A stretch of 64,000 nucleotides of DNA from Adiantum capillus-veneris (GCA_014529385.2 CM043965.1:16428912-16492911), one strand, 5' to 3'; numbered from the stretch's first letter, positions 12,058-21,856 are shown. Numbers and translations: made by a program. Notes: generated by a model not told the origin, from the sequence alone.

Positions 12058-12818
12058 AGTTGCACGAAATAAGAGGGATAACACGCTGATTTTTTGAGCA
12101 AAATGCGCAAAAATCGGAGTATAGCCTCACAGAGATGTGCACTACAGCTCCAAATGGTCACAGGAGCAATTTGGGGCAAAATAGGACGATTTGGGCACAA
12201 AATTCAATTTCTGAAATTTAAGCGTAGGAAATTTCAGCGAGCGAATTTGTGCTCGAAAACAACGAATTTAGTTGTTTTTAGTCTCAGAAGACGTATATAC
12301 ATAAGGCTAATACACAACCTTTAGAAGCATGTAAGCGCAAAAGCCCCAATTTGTAGCATCAAAATTGCATGAAATTGAGCCACAAATGGTCATACATCGA
12401 CAAAATTTGTCAAATGTGAGTAGATTGCATCGATTTGCACTTTCCCGAATGTAATCGCACCATAAAAACACTTGCAAAAACCTGCGTAAATCTGAAATTT
12501 GCTTAAAACACTTGTTTTAGGACTTGTTTTTCGGCAATTTCAGGGTTTTCGGGTAGCGAGGACTTAGCAAAAGTATTCCCACACCTTAATACATCGTTTG
12601 CAAAACCTGTATTTTTGCTGTCATAACCTGTAATTTCCTGTTTTTGACCTAATTTCAGCCTGTTTTAGGTCAATTTGGGTTGCCGGGAGCTCTCTGGTGT
12701 CCGGGGACTAGTCCTTTGGCGACGAAATTGCAAAATCTCGCCATAAAGTTAACCTTCTTGGCTAAAATTCAGTGTTTGCAGGTTTGGGGACAAACCCTAA
12801 TGGGGCTTTGATACCAAT
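12058..12818 (-). other. Copia-1 inner leader and primer site
   Basis: Non-coding leader between the 5' LTR and gag, about 760 bp and similar to 13994-14744 of the outer copy. The primer site at 12805-12816 reads TGGTATCAAAGC on the minus strand, one base off the standard initiator tRNA-Met site. I see no conserved ORF. Confidence 0.8.
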
Positions 12819-13103
12819 TGATGAGCGCGCGGCGGTGTGTGCAAGTGAAAGAGCACGCGAGGAAGTCTAGTGTGTGTGCAGAGAGGGGAGACGAAGAGCA
12901 GCAGGAGAGGAAGCGCTATCAGAAGAAGAGGGAGAGAGAGAGAGAGCTCACGTTTTTGGGAAAAACTTAATAAGTGAGTTTTGGGTCTTCCAACGTTTAT
13001 TATAAGTGACCTTTAAAAATGTGTCCAAGTTCTGGACAAATATTGAACCTGGACAAAGTATAAAAATGTACAAAAAGGGGTTATTTAGGCCTTTAACCCA
13101 ACA
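12819..13103 (-). repeat. Copia-1 inner 5' LTR
   Basis: 285 bp, TGATGAGCG to AACCCAACA on the + strand, paired with 7531-7828. It is followed on the right by the target-site copy ATATC and the resumed outer gag. Confidence 0.92.
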
Positions 13104-13993
13104 ATATCCTCTACATCTGACAGCTCCTCAATCACAACACTAGAAACCACATTTGCATTCTCTTTGTCCTTTGAGCTATCCTGTGCATCTGTCTTGACTT
13201 CCTTCTTCTCTTTCTTTTTGTCTCCACCATTTTTTTTCCGTTCTAACTCGGCTTTATAGTACCTGCAATTGGGTTTCTTGTGACCTTTCCTGCCACACTG
13301 ATAGCAAGTCACATCACCCTTGCCTTTGCTAGCATTTCCCCTTTCCTTAGTCTTACTCTTACTCCTTTGTGCACAGGCATTCTTCTTCTCTGTCCTACGT
13401 CTAACCATGTTGGCAGAGTTGCCTTCGTCTCCGCTTGCTTTCCTCCTGATTTCCTCATTCAAGATAGAACCCCTAACACTATCAAAGGTCAAATTGGGGT
13501 TATTTGACAATGAAACTACCAATGTTTCCCATGAATTAGGTAAGGTCATAAGCAAGAAGATAGCTTTCAGCTTATCATCAAAAGGAGACAAACCGGAATC
13601 AAGTACCTACGAACAACGACAAGTGCTTTGCAGCGCTCTTGGACTCATCTAGTTGCATGCCAACAAGTTTTCGCATCAAATGCACTTGGTTGACGGGCGT
13701 TGTATTCTCATACATCGCCTTTAACTTCTCCCACACATCAAAAGCAATTGTGAAACCTTTCAAATCAATGACTGTCTCATCGGCATGGCCATTTTAATGT
13801 ATGTAACTGCCTTCCTCTTCAGGCTAACCCATGCTTCGTCCGTCATATTCCGTGGCTTTACCTGTTCAAGTGCCCCTTCACAATTCTTAAGAAATAGGAT
13901 TCCCTGGATCCTGTCTTTCTAAAGGTCGAAACATGTTCCGTCGAACCTCCTAATCTCGAAGAGATTCTTCACATCCGAAGAAGATGAGGCCAT
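13104..13993 (-). pseudogene. Copia-1 outer gag
   Basis: Gag of the outer element on the minus strand, starting at the ATG complementary to 13991-13993 (M-A-S-S-S-S-D-V-K, then KNLFEIRRFDG). The gag core is interrupted by a stop in the DL-KDRI block and by frameshifts near 13600 and 13780. From 13591 the frame is open through a LMTLPNSWETLV helix and a CCHC knuckle CYQCGRKGHKKPNC to the insertion point at 13104, where Copia-1 inner cuts it from its protease. The homologous inner gag at 11087-12057 serves as the template for this reading. Confidence 0.88.
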
Positions 13994-14744
13994 AGTTACA
14001 CGAATAAGAGGGCTAATACGCTGAATTTTTGGGCAAAATACACAAAAACCGGACTATAACCTCACAAAAGTGTGCACTATAGCTCTAAGTGGTCACAGGA
14101 GCAATTTGGAGCAAAATGGGTCGATTTAGGCACAAAAAACAATTTCTGAAATTTATACGCAGGAAATTTCAGCAAGTGAATTTGTGCTCAAAAACAACAA
14201 TTTTAGTTGTTTTTAGCCTCACAAAACATACATAAGGCTAATGCACAGCCTTTAGAAGCATATATGAGCAAAAGCCCCAATTTGTAGCATCAAATTGCAC
14301 AAAAATGAGCCACAAATGGTCATACATAGCCAAAACTTGTCAAATGTGCATAGATTGCATCAATTTGCACTTTCCCCAATGTAGACGCATCTAAAATACA
14401 CTTGCAAGTACCTGCGTAAATCTGAAATTTGCTGAAAACACCTATTTTGGGACTTGTTTTGGCAATTTCAGTGTTTTCGGGTAGCGGGGACCTAGGAAAG
14501 ATGTTCCCACACCTTAATACATGATTTACAAAACCTGTATTTTGTTGTCATAACCTGTAATTTGCTGATTTTGACCTAATTTCAGCTTGTTTTAGGTCAA
14601 TTTGACTTGTCGGGAGCTCTCTAGTGTCCAGGGACGAGTCCTTTGGCGATGAAATTGCAAAATCTCGCGTGAAAGTTGACTCCTTTGCTGAAAATCAACG
14701 TTTGCAAGTTTGGGAGAAAACCCTAATTTGGCTCTAATACCAGT
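13994..14744 (-). other. Copia-1 outer leader and primer site
   Basis: Non-coding leader homologous to 12058-12818. The primer site at 14731-14742 reads TGGTATTAGAGC on the minus strand, one mismatch from the initiator tRNA-Met site. Confidence 0.78.
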
Positions 14745-14993
14745 TGATGAGCGAGCGGCGGTGTGTGCAAGTGATAGAGCATGCGGAGATGTGCAGGGCG
14801 TGTACCTTGGAGAGGGGCGAAGGCCTGCAGAGCAGAGGGCGATACGGAACAAAAGGAGAGAGAGAGAGAGAGAGAGTATAAAGTATAGGACCAATTTAAA
14901 GTTAGTGACCAAGTTCAATGTGAACTTTGCCAAAGGTTAATAACCTTTAAAACTATACACAAAGGGAGCCATTTGGGCCTTTTAACCCAACAA
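14745..14993 (-). repeat. Copia-1 outer 5' LTR
   Basis: 249 bp, TGATGAGCG to AACCCAACA on the + strand. The first about 40 bp and the last about 20 bp match the inner LTRs, while the middle is strongly different. Its right part matches the truncated 3' LTR at 4090-4200. Confidence 0.88.
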
Positions 14994-15458
14994 CAGATCG
15001 GCCTTTTCCTTGCAGAAGTAGCGATCCAAGGCATCCACACCTAGCATTTTCAGATTTCAGTAGCATCGCAGATCTAACCTCGATGACGACACCATCGTCA
15101 CAGTCGCCATCGTCGTCACCATCAACGTTGACATCGTCGTTGTCAAGTACCACAGCATCTAGAAGCCTTGTACCAGACCTTTGTGCAATCTAAAGCAAAT
15201 ACCTCTCTAGCAACAGAGGGGGGGGCCCTTGGAGGGGGGTTTGGGACCCCATCTAGTGTCGTCACTTCTCTCTCTCTCTCTCTAGCACTCTCATGCACTC
15301 ACTCACAATTTGCATTCCACTCTTTTGTTTTGGTCATTGCACATTCTCTCATTAAGTCAAGGAAGGCTCTACCTTCCTGTCAGTAAAAGGAACCTTGAGC
15401 ACTCACTGATCACTCATCTTGAGCCATACACCATCATTTACTTCCATTGCACATTGCA
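14994..15458 (+). repeat. Gypsy-5a LTR, right part
   Basis: This stretch aligns with the right half of the Gypsy-5b LTR (about 17040-17457): shared CATCGTC-rich tracts, the GGGGCC-T-GGAGG block, CT-rich runs, the GGAAGGCTCT block and the ending before the primer site. The left part of the LTR was cut off by Copia-1 outer. Confidence 0.75.
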
Positions 15459-15459
15459 T

Positions 15460-15471
15460 TGGTATAAGAGC
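15460..15471 (+). other. Gypsy-5a primer-binding site
   Basis: TGGTATAAGAGC, one mismatch from the initiator tRNA-Met site, right after the LTR end. The intact equivalent is at 17459-17470. Confidence 0.75.
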
Positions 15472-15819
15472 TCTTTGGCAGTGTTCAGTATCATCACTCA
15501 AGGAAAGAATCACAAAGAACCACAAGAATTTTTTTGCTTGTTGTGATCACACGTAACCCAAGACCACTTCGGCGTGTCGTTCCCTAATCTGTATTTTTGA
15601 AGAGTGGAAGGTAACCCAAGAAAGAAGAGCTTGTCCAGCCTCCCCTCGTTCCTCTTTTCCACTCATTGAGAGCGGACCTTGCACTTAGCGGCAGGCCAAT
15701 CGACGTGAGGTAGGAAAAAGCAACCTTGATGTGAGCGCAAGGCCGCCATGGGGTGCACCCGCAAGGAGTTGAGCTTGGGTAAGAGAAAAGCCTTCTTAAA
15801 CGCAGGTTGTAAGCCAAGA

Positions 15820-15932
15820 ACCTCGAGTACTCAAGAACCCCAAGACCCTCGAGTACTCAAGAAGAACCACGAGTACTCAAGAACCCCGAGTACCCACGTA
15901 CTCAAGAACTCAAGAACCTCAAGAACTCAGTG
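15820..15932 (+). repeat. CTCAAGAAC-type short tandem repeats
   Basis: Degenerate tandem units around CTCAAGAAC and CGAGTACTCAAGAAC lie just before the conserved gag ATG. A related, more degraded stretch occupies 17815-17910 in Gypsy-5b, so the array belongs to the family leader. Confidence 0.75.
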
Positions 15933-15933
15933 C

Positions 15934-16352
15934 ATGGTCATCACCCGAAGCGGAATGGATACTTTGTGTGAAGGTGATGAGAGTGGAGTTGGAGAAGAGT
16001 CACCAGGAGGATTGTTCCCCGATCCTCCCCCATCCCAATCTACGCCACGGATTGCACCAACCCCTATGAAGGCTTTGATCAAGACGATGATGGAGATGAT
16101 GCTACAACAAGAGGCTCAACGTGCCGCCATGGCTTGAGATCGCAAAGAAAAAGGGCAACTATGGAGCTCAAGCGTGAGCAAGCACGCGAGACTCAACGCA
16201 TAGCCGTTGAAGAGAAGTGCGCAGCAATGGCGTTAAAGCGAGATGTCACGTCACACATCCAACCCTATGTATCCATGGACAAGCTACAGCATGACCAAGG
16301 TTCAATTCAATCAAGTCAATCTAGAATAGAAAGTGATCTGACACTTTTGTGA
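15934..16352 (+). pseudogene. Gypsy-5a gag N-terminal fragment
   Basis: The frame opens with MVITRSGMDT at 15934, identical in its first ten residues to Gypsy-5b at 17916, and is in frame with an upstream open stretch from 15748 that encodes the tandem repeat. It holds an acidic-proline segment, then methionine-rich helix; a TGA at about 16137 and a shift lead to a second frame (16134-16352) rich in K, R and E, as expected for the coiled-coil part. After 16352 there is no coding similarity. I infer a gag-like role from position after the primer site and the sibling copy; there is no capsid core or zinc knuckle. Confidence 0.55.
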
Positions 16353-16521
16353 GTCTGTTCGCAGACCTGCATGTCCAGACACTTAGATTAGATGATATCC
16401 TCTGGTTGCACATAGCATGACCATCAGATTTCCATCAAAACCCATCAGGACCATTCTTACAGTGCATACACCTATTTTCCCTATTTTTGACATTTTTCAC
16501 TTATTATTTTTAAGTGACTTT
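16353..16521 (+). other. Gypsy-5a/5b junction, no gene seen
   Basis: Non-coding, AT-rich toward its right end. It may contain the true left end of the next LTR (a TGAGTCTGTTC start near 16351 is an alternative), since no polypurine tract precedes 16522. Confidence 0.4.
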
Positions 16522-17457
16522 TGTTAGAAATTGGGTAGGGCAAATTCCATAAGTTTGTATATATAGAAACCTAGCACTAGCACTTTCTGGCAGAAGAGGC
16601 AGCAGGAGCACCTTGCTCAACAGGCAACTTCTCAGCAAGACCCCCCACAGAGACCTAGCGTTTTTGCAAGAGACAGCAAAACCTAGCGTTTTTGCATCAG
16701 ATCAACCAACGTTTTTGCACTTGTAGATTCTCGACGACGGTAGACAACAAATCAGCCCTAGCGTTAGCAGATTCCCCACAGAAGGCAGCACATTCCCAAT
16801 GTTAGCAGATTTCCACCGCAGGAACCAAATCAGCCCTAGCGTTTTTTATTTGCAGATCAGCCTCGGCGTTTTGCAATTCCATCGCGACAGATTCAGCCCT
16901 AGAACCAGCGTTTTCAGTTTTCAACAGTCAGTTACCGCAAAAAAAGTCACGAACCTCGCAGATCTCACCTTCCCGTAGCAGATCCTCGCCGCATGGTCAA
17001 ATCCCGCGAAGTTTGCAGATTCAGCCCGGAAATCGTAGTTTTCAGCATTTGCGTTTTCAGCGCGTCATCGTCGCATTGTCACCATCGACATCGTCATCGA
17101 CATAGAGTCAGAATTCAGTAGATAAAAATTTGCAGATTCAGCCATTAGCATTTTCAGATTTCAGCCCGTCTCGTCGTCGACATCATCGGCAAGTCCAAAG
17201 CATTGTAGAGATTTGTGCAATCAATAGTAGACCGCTCTCGCCATAGAGAGTGGGGCCTTCGGAGGAGGGTTTGACAACATTCTGGTGTCATATTCTTCTC
17301 TCTCTATCTCAGTCTTAGTACTTTCATTCACAGTGTTCACCACTTTGTTTGTGTCCATTCCACTCTCTCACTAAAGGAACGGAAGGCTCTCCCTTCCGTA
17401 AGTAAAAGGAACCTTGAGCACATCAAAGTTCAACATTCATTTCCATTGCACCTCACA
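16522..17457 (+). repeat. Gypsy-5b 5' LTR
   Basis: About 936 bp starting TGTTAGAAATTGGG and ending CCTCACA. A TATATATA box lies at about 16558. The body is rich in AGCGTTTTT/CAGATT words and CATCGTC tracts. The right end is fixed by the primer site; the left end is the best TG start before the TATA box but is not proven by a partner LTR. Confidence 0.65.
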
Positions 17458-17458
17458 T

Positions 17459-17470
17459 TGGTATCAGAGC
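17459..17470 (+). other. Gypsy-5b primer-binding site (tRNA-iMet)
   Basis: TGGTATCAGAGC, a perfect initiator tRNA-Met site one base after the LTR end. Confidence 0.9.
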
Positions 17471-17915
17471 TTTGGCAGTGTTCTGTATCACTCAAGGAAG
17501 AACCACAAGAACCACAGAATTTTTTTTGCTTGTTGCGGTCGCATGTAACCCAAGTACTCTTGGGCGTGTCAATTCCTAATCATGTTTTTGAAGAGTGACA
17601 GGAAACCCAAGAAAGAAGGGCTTGGCCAACCTCCCCTTGTTCTCTTTTCACTCATTGAGAGCGGACCGTGCACTTAGCGGCCGGCCAATCGACGTGAGGT
17701 GGGAAAAAGCAACCTTGGTGTGAGCGCAAAGCCGCCAAGGGGTGCGGTGCGCCCGCGGAAAGGAGCAGAGCTCGGGTAAAGAGAAGATCCTTCTCTAACA
17801 CAAATTGCAAGCTAAAGAAGAACCTCAAGACCCTCAAGAACTCAAGCACCTCAAGAACCCAAGACCCATAAGAACCCAAGTTCCTCGTGAACTTAAGAAC
17901 CCAAGACTTCAGTGG

Positions 17916-18527
17916 ATGGTCATCACCCGAAGCGGAATGGATACTTCGCATGGAGGTGGTAAGCATGGGAGTGGCGAAGAAGAGTTTTCCTCACCAAGAG
18001 GTTTTTTCGACCCCTCCCCATCTACGCCAAAGATTGCACTAGATCATATGGAGGCTTTCGACAAGATGATGATGGACAGGAAGTTAGAAAGCGACAAAAT
18101 AATGGCAACCATAGAGCGTAAATACGAAGACGGAATGGAAGCCATAGCGCGTGAGCGCAAAGAAAGAGAAGCAAAATTTCATCGCGAGAACAAAGAAAGA
18201 CGAGCAAAATTTGATCGCGAGAATAAAGCAAGAATGCAAGAGATGTTGCGACTCTTTTCTCAAGTTCAGGCACAGATGCAAGAGATTCGAGAAAAGGAGA
18301 CTCTCTCCATCTCTTCTTCTCCCAAGCATAACACTCATGATTTGAATGACAATGATAAGCATGATAATTTGAATGATAATGACAAGCATGATGAATTGCA
18401 TGATAATGATGAGCATGATGATTTGGATGATAAGGACAAGCATGATGATTTGCATGATGATCAAGATGTGATTTCTCACAAGCATGATGATTTGCATGAA
18501 GATAATGTGATTGTTTTACAAGGATGA
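17916..18527 (+). CDS. Gypsy-5b gag-like ORF, coiled coil with D/K/H repeats
   Basis: 204 codons from the conserved MVITRSGMDT start; the frame is open upstream to 17805 but that part is the leader repeat. Residues about 45-125 form a highly charged helix (repeated RE.K.REAKF / ENKERRAKFDREN units) likely to be a coiled coil. Residues about 140-195 are a low-complexity tract alternating D, N, K and H. No capsid core, CCHC knuckle or enzyme motif is present, so this is at most the N-terminal part of a gag. It directly follows an LTR and primer site, which is the main reason for assigning it to a retrotransposon. It overlaps the next ORF by a few bases. Confidence 0.6.
   Translation: MVITRSGMDTSHGGGKHGSGEEEFSSPRGFFDPSPSTPKIALDHMEAFDKMMMDRKLESDKIMATIERKYEDGMEAIARERKEREAKFHRENKERRAKFDRENKARMQEMLRLFSQVQAQMQEIREKETLSISSSPKHNTHDLNDNDKHDNLNDNDKHDELHDNDEHDDLDDKDKHDDLHDDQDVISHKHDDLHEDNVIVLQG
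18335..18515 (+). repeat. GATGATAATGA/CAAGCATGATGA degenerate tandem repeat
   Basis: Repeats of roughly 24-30 bp built from GATGATAATGACAAGCATGA-like units, encoding D-D-L-x-D-N-D-K-H. At least six units are visible, with the last ones separated by short unrelated stretches. Confidence 0.8.
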
Positions 18528-19014
18528 TGTGTTAGTTGATACTTTCTCTAGTGAAGCTAACCTCATTGCAGATTCGATCAATCACGAAGAATCGATCTTG
18601 GCTCTCGAGTCAAGGTCCAAAGAACCCCCTCAGGAAGTTTCGATCCCTCACGAAGAACCGATCTTGGCTCTCAAGTCGAGGTCCAAAGAACCCCCACAGG
18701 AAGTATTATGTGCACGAATGATTAGTCAACACGCATTGTTCAAGTTTTTCATTCGTGATGCTTTCCAGCACGCATTGTTCGAGTGTTTCATTCGTGATGC
18801 TTTCCTGTATTTTAGTCACCGTCCTTATGTGATTTCTTATCATAGGCATGATATATTGTTCGATGAGCACGATTCACTCATGAATGAGCACGGATGTATG
18901 CGGATGATTCATGAAAAGATGAAATGTTTCCATTCAAGGGTCACATTCCATGTCTCTTCCTTGGCACGTCACAGTCATAGAAAGAGCACAAAAAGGATTG
19001 AGCATCAAGCATAA
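18511..19014 (+). CDS. Unrecognised repeat-built ORF after Gypsy-5b gag
   Basis: 167 codons in a different frame, overlapping the end of the gag-like ORF. I do not recognise the protein. It contains a 66-bp tandem duplication (22 residues, HEESILALESRSKEPPQEV-like, starting near 18584 and 18650) and a shorter duplication with the motif HALF-FIRDAF (18732-18811), then a histidine-rich tail. It may be a frameshifted continuation of the gag region or a chance open frame in repeated DNA. No zinc knuckle or enzymatic motif is seen. Confidence 0.35.
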   Translation: MFYKDDVLVDTFSSEANLIADSINHEESILALESRSKEPPQEVSIPHEEPILALKSRSKEPPQEVLCARMISQHALFKFFIRDAFQHALFECFIRDAFLYFSHRPYVISYHRHDILFDEHDSLMNEHGCMRMIHEKMKCFHSRVTFHVSSLARHSHRKSTKRIEHQA

Positions 19015-19260
19015 GCATTTCCATTGTGTTTTGCCACAGTTCATTGATTTAGATCGTAAAGTCGAGTTTCGGCCCCAATTGCTAATCATTTATACCCATT
19101 TATTGTATCCTCAAAACGTGTTGCTTCATAACAGAATACACTATTGCTTCATAACAATACACGCTGCCAATATGTTCACGGGAAACTTTAAAAATTTCAA
19201 AACAGCTTGACACTACAAATAGATCGAACTCAACAAAGCTCATTTACGATTCTAACATAA
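19015..19260. other. No gene seen
   Basis: AT-rich sequence following Gypsy-5b. I cannot tell where the element ends; no pol, polypurine tract or second LTR is visible. Confidence 0.5.
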
Positions 19261-20892
19261 GTACATCTTGATTCTCTTATGCTATAATAGGTCAAGGAAT
19301 CATCAATGTAAATTTCTGAAGGGCGAATCCCCTTAGCTCATCCCACGTGGCAATTTTGAAAGGATTCAAGAAGAGGTCTATACATTTGACCGTTGAATTT
19401 AGAAGAAATATCATGGATGATCTGCATGACCTTAGAGCCTTGATTTTAGAAGTTAATCCATGCAAGCAAGCACCACTCGCAGGGGTAATTTCACATTTAC
19501 TTAAAAGTGTCCCAAACAAGATAGGCTACATCTAACACTCGATGTTAAAAGCCCTTGAGAGAACGATAGGAAAGCCTGATAATTCAAAACATCAAATATC
19601 AGTCTTCTCCTTATCTTGCAATCATACAACACAAGCCAAACCAATGAGTGCAATTGTCAAGTGAAATATCCAATATCCGCATCCCAAATGGCCAAGTAGG
19701 GTAACAACCATCCGCATCTAGCATGGTAATCTTGCATTTCACATATTGACTACCGTTTGTACAATATTAACAACACCTTTCAACTAAAAGATCATCAACT
19801 CGGCATGTTTTGGCCACAAAGGTTAAAATGCTGATCCAAGGACTTAGGTCCACAATGCATTCAATAAAGCTTCAAACTTCCCTTTGATAACTTACACTGG
19901 ATAAACACAAGCTGCATTATGATCTTCCACTACAACTGACAACTGAAGAACCAGAAGAAAAAGAACCAACAACTAAGTAACAAACCCCACGTTGATTGAG
20001 CCATTCCATTTCATTAACTTTAAATTGTAGAACCAAGAAACCCGAAAATCAGGATGGAGCTGGAGCTGGAGCACATCAGGACAAGTAGAAAGGATGATAA
20101 TGATTATTATCCAAGCAATAATGCTGTGCAAATTAAAGAGCAGCACCTTTACCCAGTTCTGCTTCCACCATAAATGCCAATATAAAGACAAGTGCATTTC
20201 AAAGATAAAGCTGAATAGCTAGACAAACAGTACAAATATAATCAGATACAATCAAGGTTCATCATGCATGACAACGTATGCTTTGGAGTAAAATTATGAA
20301 GCCATCAAATCTCATGAAAACTGAATCAGCCTATTAAAGCTTGAAAGGAAAACAAAGACTAAATCATTCAGTTATCTTCATAAGCACACACCTTCTGCAG
20401 TCTTCCTGATGAAATGGGAAGAGACACTACATCAAAGACCAAACACTGAACCAGAGAGTGCAGCAAATATATTCTAGGCCTGCCATCAAACAATCTTCTC
20501 TGTCCACCATGATTTTATGTGATTATTACAAAATGTGTGCTCTCCTACTAACTATCAGGTGATAGACTCATACACAATAGGAAATCCTCCAAACAAAATG
20601 GAAACCTTCAACTGCAAGCAGCTGACTGCTTACAAGGCAAGGAAATGCAACCAAACAAAAAGATTCTCCTTGGATTTACTTAGCCTATAATCCACTGCAG
20701 TAACCTAGAAGTTCAACTTTCCTAGCCTTGGAGCTCAGCAAACTAGTAAAGATCAAAAACTTTAACAGCTTCATGGATAACTTCAAGATCGAGGTTACAA
20801 AGCATCTCAAACTTAACTTGAAAGAGCAAATGAGATCTTGAATTGAGATTCAAACAATGGAAGAAAGGAAACAAAATGTACGATAAGCTAAC
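19261..20892 (-). other. Presumed intron 1 of the DUF1068-like gene
   Basis: Downstream of the exon's donor site on the minus strand. It is AT-rich, with no retrotransposon motifs and no recognisable second exon in any minus-strand frame. Short ORFs at 19292-19519 and 19973-20197 match nothing I know. The stretch behaves like intron or intergenic sequence; retroelements start to the left of it. Confidence 0.5.
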
Positions 20893-21103
20893 CTGGAGGA
20901 AGCACAGAGGCTGAGTCAACAGCACAGTCGCAGTTGCAAGGTGCACATTCAGATCGAGATCCATGCTTGAGAACGGCAATGCCTTCAAAGAAATGCCAAT
21001 AAAGAGGAGGACCCAGTATGTAGATTGCAAGTATGAACGCACACAGAAGCACGCAAGCCTTCCCAGGGCTACATACAGAGCCGGACGCTTGCAAGATAGG
21101 CAT
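20893..21103 (-). CDS. Exon 1 of a DUF1068-family small membrane protein
   Basis: The minus strand from ATG at 21103 encodes 70 residues plus one base, then a GT donor (CTCCAG/GTTAGC; last exon base 20893). A hydrophobic segment at about residues 15-38 includes the signature ILGPPLYWHF. It is followed by a basic stretch and a cysteine cluster C53, C56, C58, C60 (CAPCNCDC), then LPPG at the junction. This is the N-terminal layout I know for plant DUF1068 proteins: one anchor, GPPLYWH, a CxxCxCDC-like cluster, then a proline-glycine before a coiled-coil domain that should be encoded by later exons. Those exons are not seen here. The function of the family is not established. This is the only likely host gene in the window. 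Confidence 0.72.
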
Positions 21104-21261
21104 CTCAAAACCCTATCTCTGCCGTGTCAGGCAGGATACCTCCTCATGAACGCGTCAAGCAGCTACTTCAGAAAGAATGCTGGTTTCTGGATGAACGATC
21201 TGATGCACACTGCTCACACCCCTCACGCGCTCTAGCGCGAGCGCGCACAAATGTACTTGAG

Positions 21262-21298
<37 letters not shown>

Positions 21299-21300
21299 GC
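21104..21300 (-). promoter_or_regulatory. 5' UTR/promoter-side region of the DUF1068-like gene
   Basis: Upstream of the ATG on the minus strand. It contains a pure CT run (sense strand) at 21264-21296, about 160 bp before the start, a common plant 5' leader/core-promoter feature. No clear TATA box was seen, and the transcription start is unknown. Confidence 0.4.
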
Positions 21301-21698
21301 GTTTACCTGCGCGTGTGCGTGTTATAGTAAAATTTTCTGTAAGTGCTTAGTGACAGAGATGACGACTAACATTCAAATCTGTTCAAAAAACTGCCTATAG
21401 CCTAAAGCTTCCAGCTGTTCAGCCCACTTTCCACCATATTCACTTAAGCCTAAAACCAGTTTATGGTTTTTGGTTCAAACTTCGCGTTCGGAAGTCACAC
21501 ACCTTATCTGAAAATGTCACTCTTGTCCCATAGTCTCATTCACCTAGAAAACAAGACGTGATACAATGGCCATGCCACCTCCTACTAAAAGAGAGAATGT
21601 CAAGCCATTTATGTATGTCGAGGCCATCCATAGAACTTTCAGTGTATATCCAAGTGTGCAAAGCATAGTTGTGTTTTAATAAGCGAACTTTAACTATA

Positions 21699-21760
21699 TC
21701 TATACTATTATAAGACGGGGAGAGATTCCGGCCCCCTTCCCGGACACGTGTCCCAACCTG
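21699..21760 (+). mobile_element. Possible Helitron 5' terminus
   Basis: TCTATACTATTATAAGACGG preceded by A resembles the 5'-TC ends of plant Helitrons (TCTATACTATTA-like), which insert between A and T. I found no matching 3' hairpin with CTRR, so length and identity are unproven. Confidence 0.25.
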
Positions 21761-21815
21761 CTTCATTCGACAGTGTGGCTTGCAGCTCTGACGACACAGA
21801 GGACAGTGCGCGCAA

Positions 21816-21819
<4 letters not shown>

Positions 21820-21855
<36 letters not shown>
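21820..21855. repeat. (GA)n microsatellite
   Basis: About 18 uninterrupted GA units. Confidence 0.95.

Positions 21856-21856
<1 letters not shown>

Larger units (their letters stand above)
7531..13103 (-). mobile_element. Copia-1 inner: full-length Ty1/copia nested in its own family
   Basis: A 5.57-kb minus-strand copia element with LTRs at 12819-13103 (5') and 7531-7828 (3'), a primer site at 12805-12816, an about 760-bp leader, gag, PR, INT, RT, RNase H and a polypurine tract (AAGTGGGAGGT on the minus strand, next to 7828). It lies inside the protease-proximal part of Copia-1 outer: host sequence stops at 7530 and resumes at 13104, where it joins the same place in the gag/PR region. LTRs differ by about a dozen substitutions plus GA-repeat and small indel differences by eye, roughly 4-5%. 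Confidence 0.93.
4090..14993 (-). mobile_element. Copia-1 outer: Ty1/copia element, split by Copia-1 inner
   Basis: A minus-strand Ty1/copia element in the canonical order 5' LTR (14745-14993), primer site, leader, gag (13104-13993), then after a 5.6-kb interruption protease, integrase, RT and RNase H (4235-7525), a polypurine tract (4201-4211) and a 3' LTR that survives only as 4090-4200. The interruption at 7531-13103 is another copy of the same family. The element sits in the LTR of Gypsy-5a, whose sequence resumes after 14993. Coding frames are broken in several places. Confidence 0.9.

Noticed and set aside
19292-19519. 75-codon minus-strand ORF as exon 2 of the DUF1068-like gene
   Set aside because: It lacks the acidic coiled-coil pattern expected after the cysteine cluster and shows no acceptor in the right phase.
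20743-21108. 121-codon minus-strand ORF overlapping the DUF1068-like exon
   Set aside because: A different frame that reads on through the donor site; it has no family match, while the 21103 start in the other frame gives the conserved signature.
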